A stretch of 64,000 nt of DNA from an uncultured Ruminococcus sp. Its GTDB lineage: Bacteria; Bacillota; Clostridia; Oscillospirales; Ruminococcaceae. The position numbers were made by a program, and so were the translations under genes. Shown one piece after another: positions 60,488-64,000 of this stretch; the stretch's first letter is position 1; every line of letters begins with the position of its first letter. The notes under the pieces were generated by a model that was not told the origin of the DNA, made no database searches, and worked only from the letters and a program-made list of their open reading frames with translations. Where the stretch lies: positions 62,001 through 126,000 of the forward strand of contig CALXIQ010000004.1 of the NCBI GenBank assembly GCA_944388405.1, given 5' to 3'.

Positions 60488-61132
60488 CTACCTTTTCAAC
60501 CATTTAAGGCTTTCCTTGTTTCCCAGCACCAGAATGGTTTCATCCTCCACAAACCTGTGATCAGGACCGGGAAGGGTGTCAAAGGCTTCACCGTTTTTTA
60601 TGGCAAGTACGTTCAGACCGTATTTCTGACGCACGTTTTTCTCAAGCAGGGTCTTGCCTACCCAGCTTTCGGGAACCGCTACCTCGTAAATTGCGTATTC
60701 GTCGTTCAGCTTGAAATAGTCGAAAATTCCTTCAGAGCTGAATTTAACCGCAAAACGCTCTGCCGTTTCCCTTTCGGCATAAACAACCTCGTCCGCTCCG
60801 TTGTGAAGCAGGAACTTTTTGTGAATATCCCTGTTGGCTCTGGCAAAAACGTACTTCGCACCCATCTCTTTAAGCAAAGCCGTTGTTTCCAGAGAACTCT
60901 GGAAGTTATCGCCTATTGCAACAACGCATATGTCAAAGTTTCTTACGCCAAGCTCCTCCATAAATCTGGGGTCGGTGGCGTCGCCTATCTGAGCGTTTGT
61001 TACGTATTTCAGTGCGGCGTCTACCCTGTCCTCTCTGATGTCTACGGCAAGAACCTCGTTTTTGTGTTTTGTCAGCGTTTTAGCCATATGCTTTCCAAAA
61101 CGTCCTAAACCAATAATCAAAAATGACCTCAT
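60488..61132 (-). CDS. ktrA: Potassium uptake regulatory subunit KtrA/TrkA type (RCK)
   Basis: 214 aa from ATG at 61132 with GAGG 6 nt upstream. Rossmann RCK_N domain with SFLIIGLGRFGKHMA, acidic end of beta-2 in LAVDIRED and NFDICVVAIGDNFQSS. RCK_C domain (about 135-214) starts YAIYEVAVPESWVGKTL. It gates the KtrB pore, binding ATP/ADP and, in Firmicutes, c-di-AMP at RCK_C. CdaA, the c-di-AMP maker, is also in this window. It follows ktrB by 38 nt. Confidence 0.93.
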   Translation of the reverse strand: MRSFLIIGLGRFGKHMAKTLTKHKNEVLAVDIREDRVDAALKYVTNAQIGDATDPRFMEELGVRNFDICVVAIGDNFQSSLETTALLKEMGAKYVFARANRDIHKKFLLHNGADEVVYAERETAERFAVKFSSEGIFDYFKLNDEYAIYEVAVPESWVGKTLLEKNVRQKYGLNVLAIKNGEAFDTLPGPDHRFVEDETILVLGNKESLKWLKR

Positions 61133-61170
61133 ATTAATCCTCATTCCTCCGCATCTGCGGAAAATATTAA

Positions 61171-62526
61171 TCAGCCCACCGTGATTTTTTCGGTCGGCAG
61201 CTGCGACTTTGAACTCTGTGGCGCATTGCTAAGCGCCATAAGCACCGTAAGTCCGCCGGTTCTGCCTACAAACATCAGCACAACCAGCAGTATGTGAGAT
61301 ACCGTACTCAGCTGCGGCGTCAATCCCAGAGACATTCCCACCGTTCCGATTGCAGAAGAAGTTTCAAAAACTGCCGAAAGCATAGGAATATCTTCAAAAG
61401 CACAGATAAACACCGAAACAGCTGCGGTAAGCATAATATACATCATAAATACGCACACGGCGTTGTGAACAATACTGTCTGAAATGCGTCTTTTAAAACA
61501 CTCAAGGGATTTTCGCTTTTTGAAAACACAGACGATACTCAGAATCAGTACGGCAAAGGTGGTGGTTTTAATACCTCCCGCTGTTGAACCGGGCGAATCG
61601 CCTATGAGCATAAGCATACTTATAACCGAAAGTCCCGCTTCGCTGTAAAGGTTAAGATCCACTGCGGAAAATCCCGAGGTTCTTGCCGATGCGGATTGAA
61701 ACAGCGAGCAAAGCATTTTCTCACCGACACTCAAGCCTTCATAGGCAGCCGAATTGTGCTCAAGAAGCATAATTGCCACTGCGCCGCCAAGACTAAGGAT
61801 AAGCGATGTGGAAAGCACTATCTTTGTCTGAAGCCTGTAGTGGCGGAAGGAAAGCTTATGCTCCCTTATATCCTCCCACACGAAAAATCCCAGACCTCCC
61901 GCAATCATCAGCGCCATAACCGTAACGTTAAACATTATGTCAACGTCTGCGGTTGAAAGCCATGAAATGTTGCCAAAGCTTCCCATAAGGTCTATTCCCG
62001 CATTGCAAAAAGACGAAACCGAATGAAAAACGGCAAAGTATATACCCGTTGCTATCCCCAATTGGGGTATAAACCTGACTGATAACAAAACCGCTCCCGC
62101 CAGTTCAAAAAACAGCGAGCCGAACAGAATAAATCTTGTCATCTTTACAATTCCGCTCAACTTGGTGGCGTTGACCGATTCAACCATGGTAAACCGCTGC
62201 TTCAGACCTATTTTCTGCTTGGTAAGTGTCAGGGCGAATATAGCCAGCGACATAAATCCCACGCCGCCTATCTGTATAAGAATCAGAATTACAATCTGTC
62301 CGAACAGCGACCAGTAAGCGTAGGTGTCGTGAATGACAAGCCCCGTAACGCAGGACGCGCTTGCCGCCGTAAAGAGCGCATCTCCAAAAGGAGTAAACAC
62401 TCTGTCACGGGCGCTTATGGGAAGGGAAAGCAGAAATGTTCCTATCAGAATAATAAATCCATACCCCAAAAACAGAAATTTCGTAAGCGGAACGCTGTGA
62501 ATAAAGTTTTGTATTTTTGATAACAT
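61171..62526 (-). CDS. ktrB: Potassium channel-forming subunit KtrB/TrkH type
   Basis: 451 aa, short KtrB-like form. Four M1-P-M2 repeats with filter motifs SASCVTGLVI, SFCNAGIDLMG, SARTSGFSAVD and SAIGTVGMSLG, each carrying the key glycine. With KtrA it forms a Na+- or H+-coupled K+ uptake system in the cell membrane. Start ATG at 62526 is preceded by AGGATGA. Confidence 0.94.
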   Translation of the reverse strand: MLSKIQNFIHSVPLTKFLFLGYGFIILIGTFLLSLPISARDRVFTPFGDALFTAASASCVTGLVIHDTYAYWSLFGQIVILILIQIGGVGFMSLAIFALTLTKQKIGLKQRFTMVESVNATKLSGIVKMTRFILFGSLFFELAGAVLLSVRFIPQLGIATGIYFAVFHSVSSFCNAGIDLMGSFGNISWLSTADVDIMFNVTVMALMIAGGLGFFVWEDIREHKLSFRHYRLQTKIVLSTSLILSLGGAVAIMLLEHNSAAYEGLSVGEKMLCSLFQSASARTSGFSAVDLNLYSEAGLSVISMLMLIGDSPGSTAGGIKTTTFAVLILSIVCVFKKRKSLECFKRRISDSIVHNAVCVFMMYIMLTAAVSVFICAFEDIPMLSAVFETSSAIGTVGMSLGLTPQLSTVSHILLVVLMFVGRTGGLTVLMALSNAPQSSKSQLPTEKITVG

Positions 62527-62909
62527 AATTTCATCCTTTAACAGGAAAAATATTTCACTGCCGTCTATGCTATAGTATTATAGCACCGTTGAATTGAAAA
62601 GTCAATTGTCTGTTTATATCAAAAAACGACGATTTTTATTGGTTAAAACAACGGATTTTTTATTGTTGCCACAAATATCAACCGCCATAGCCTGTTTTAT
62701 TGTGTTATATGCATAAAACGTTGCTGTAAAACCGATAAATCGTTGACAAAGGTTTTATAATGTAATATCATAGTACATACAAGGAAAAATTAAGGTAAAT
62801 AAAATGTGTGCTTATAAACTGTCACGCAGCTTGAGAATATATCTGCCGCAGGCGGGGCGGTAGCGTACGCATATAAAAATTGATTTTACAGAGTATTAAC
62901 CGCTTCAAA
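62527..62909. other. AT-rich intergenic region between ktrB and the glycosyltransferase
   Basis: Divergent control region. A TTGACA at about 62753 with TATCAT 17 bp later is a second possible promoter. No coding frame with a ribosome site and no recognised riboswitch; in particular no c-di-AMP (ydaO) aptamer was recognised before ktrB. Confidence 0.35.
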
Positions 62910-62938
62910 TTGACAAAATTATTATAGGATGATATAAT
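62910..62938 (+). promoter_or_regulatory. Predicted promoter of the glycosyltransferase gene
   Basis: TTGACA (62910-62915), 17-bp spacer, TATAAT (62933-62938), 75 bp before the start. Confidence 0.7.
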
Positions 62939-63013
62939 TTAAAGGTTAAATATTTTTTATGTCGACGCCTGCGGCGCAATCAGATACAGTCAAAAAGAAA
63001 AGGTGGATAGCCG

Positions 63014-63853
63014 ATGAATCCGAAACCAACGCCCGATATACCGTTATACAGCGTGCTTATGTCCGTTTATTCGGGAGAAAAGCCGGAGTATTTAAAGGAA
63101 TGTCTTGAAAGCATGTACGCTCAGACTGTGCCGCCCGACGATTTTGTGCTGGTGTGCGACGGATGCCTTAACGAAGGGCTTGATATGGTGATAAGCGAGT
63201 TTGAAAAAAGGTATCCGGAATCCTTTCATGCGGTCAGGCTTGAAAAAAAGTCGGGGGTGGGAGCTTGCGCCAACATTGGTATCGATGCCTGCCGCAACGA
63301 GTATATAGTAAAGATGGACTCAGACGACATCGCCTTGCCCGAGAGGTGCGCAAAACAGCTTTCGCTTATGAAAGACAAGCCAAACCTTGATATGTGCGGA
63401 GCGTATATAAGGGAATTTGATACCGATACGGGCGAGATGATAACGGTAAAGAAAACTCCCGTTACAAACGAGGAGATACGCAAGTATGCAAAGCGGAGAA
63501 ATCCCTTTAATAACCCGACGCTGGTGTTTAAAAAATCATTCGCCAAAAAAATAGGCGGCTACGACACGGTGAATCGCTGCGAGGATTACGACTTTGTGGT
63601 AAGAATGCTGCAAAACGGCGCAGTGGGTGAAAATATTCCCGAGGTGCTGGTAAACTATCGGGTTTCAAAGAGCAATTACCGACGCCGACGCAACTGGAAC
63701 AATACCAAGTCGTTTATCGGCGTAAGGTGGAGGATTTTCCGCTCGGGATATTCGGGACTGATTGACTTTATCCTGCCCTGCGCAATGCAGCTTATAATAT
63801 TTATTCTCCCCGAAAGCCTTACGGGGAAAATATACAAGAAGTTTCTGAGGTAG
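63014..63853 (+). CDS. Family 2 glycosyltransferase
   Basis: 279 aa GT-A fold. N-terminal PLYSVLMSVYSGEKPEYLKECLESM is typical of family 2, with the nucleotide/metal motif KMDSDDIALPERCAKQ and a later RCEDYDFVVRM acceptor-side motif. One hydrophobic segment near the C-terminus (LIDFILPCAMQLIIFILP) may dock on the membrane. It probably adds a sugar to a capsule or wall-linked glycan. AAAAGGTGG precedes the ATG. The next gene starts 3 nt after its stop. Confidence 0.92.
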   Translation: MNPKPTPDIPLYSVLMSVYSGEKPEYLKECLESMYAQTVPPDDFVLVCDGCLNEGLDMVISEFEKRYPESFHAVRLEKKSGVGACANIGIDACRNEYIVKMDSDDIALPERCAKQLSLMKDKPNLDMCGAYIREFDTDTGEMITVKKTPVTNEEIRKYAKRRNPFNNPTLVFKKSFAKKIGGYDTVNRCEDYDFVVRMLQNGAVGENIPEVLVNYRVSKSNYRRRRNWNNTKSFIGVRWRIFRSGYSGLIDFILPCAMQLIIFILPESLTGKIYKKFLR

Positions 63854-63856
63854 CCA

Positions 63857-64000
63857 ATGGAAAGCACAAAACAAATTTTAAGACAGTATATAAAAACCCT
63901 GCTGCAAAATACATTGCTGCCCCTTTGCTATCTGTGGGGCAAGCGCAGACCGGTAGACAAAAAGCTTGTGCTGCTTGCCGACAGCAATACTTTTGATATA
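63857..64000 (+). CDS. Start of a protein in the surface-glycan locus, truncated by the window
   Basis: 48 codons visible from ATG at 63857: MESTKQILRQYIKTLLQNTL, then LPLCYLWGKRRPVDKKLVLLAD and on. A helical lead followed by a KLVLLADSN strand is the style of CDP-glycerol:glycerophosphotransferase (TagF-like) N-termini, but too little is present to decide. It is co-directional and nearly contiguous with the glycosyltransferase. Confidence 0.55.
   Translation, partial: MESTKQILRQYIKTLLQNTLLPLCYLWGKRRPVDKKLVLLADSNTFDI

Overview
The window looks like a chromosome segment of a low-to-mid GC anaerobic Firmicute, most likely an Oscillospiraceae/Ruminococcaceae-type gut clostridium. The reasons are strong Shine-Dalgarno sites, frequent TTG and GTG starts, a Spo0A-type DNA-binding protein, FakA/Asp23, CdaA/CdaR, a short clostridial ThiC and KtrAB-type potassium uptake. 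This is inference from gene content; no 16S gene is present. No rRNA or tRNA gene, CRISPR array or transposase was seen.

Layout. 1-4.4 kb: 3' part of a MATE exporter, RNase HI, then a nifS-nifU-mnmA sulfur-transfer operon. 4.5-15.4 kb: a flavin reductase-like gene, then a complete glutamate-to-arginine gene set (argG, argH, argC, argJ, argB, argD, argF) interleaved with two small membrane proteins and a polysaccharide deacetylase. 15.5-20.3 kb: asparaginase, a GH13 alpha-glucosidase/amylase, an M15 peptidase, an EamA transporter and DUF3783. 20.4-25.1 kb: TPP riboswitch, thiD, thiC, a structured leader, thiW, thiM, thiE. This set makes the pyrimidine moiety but salvages the thiazole. 25.2-29.6 kb: an NlpC/P60 wall hydrolase, a Clp ATPase and a Cys-rich micropeptide. 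29.6-37.3 kb: an FtsX-like permease with a MacA-like adaptor, then a VTC, DUF4956 and Cthe_2159-like beta-helix cassette. 37.5-44.7 kb: fakA-asp23, a micropeptide with ung, DUF3343 with a class V desulfurase-like enzyme, and cdaA-cdaR. 44.8-52.6 kb: an FAD dehydrogenase, an unassigned pseudoknotted RNA, a degenerate Spo0A-like regulator, ilvE, a lipid kinase, a TPR protein, smpB and ssrA. 60.4-64 kb: ktrA/ktrB and the start of a cell-surface glycopolymer locus.

The most notable feature is an AT-rich integrative element of about 7.5 kb (52588-60106) inserted exactly at the 3' end of ssrA and flanked by an 8-bp repeat of the tmRNA 3' end (CTCCACCA). It carries a large serine recombinase, a DUF6076-like protein, a divergent XRE regulator, a primase-polymerase/VirE helicase gene with an iteron-type candidate origin just downstream, a small-terminase-like HTH protein, a lipoprotein and several tiny proteins. 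No structural, lysis or conjugation genes are visible. This is the architecture of a phage-inducible chromosomal island (SaPI-like satellite), but with a serine rather than a tyrosine integrase. The recombinase frame crosses the right attachment site, so its last residues should differ between the integrated and circular forms.

Other points: the window encodes both the c-di-AMP synthase CdaA and a KtrAB potassium transporter, a known c-di-AMP target class. Several intergenic regions hold clusters of strong hairpins. A pseudoknotted RNA candidate lies downstream of, and on the opposite strand to, a Spo0A-like protein that has lost its phospho-acceptor site. Many start codons were moved to TTG or GTG because the Shine-Dalgarno spacing fits them best.
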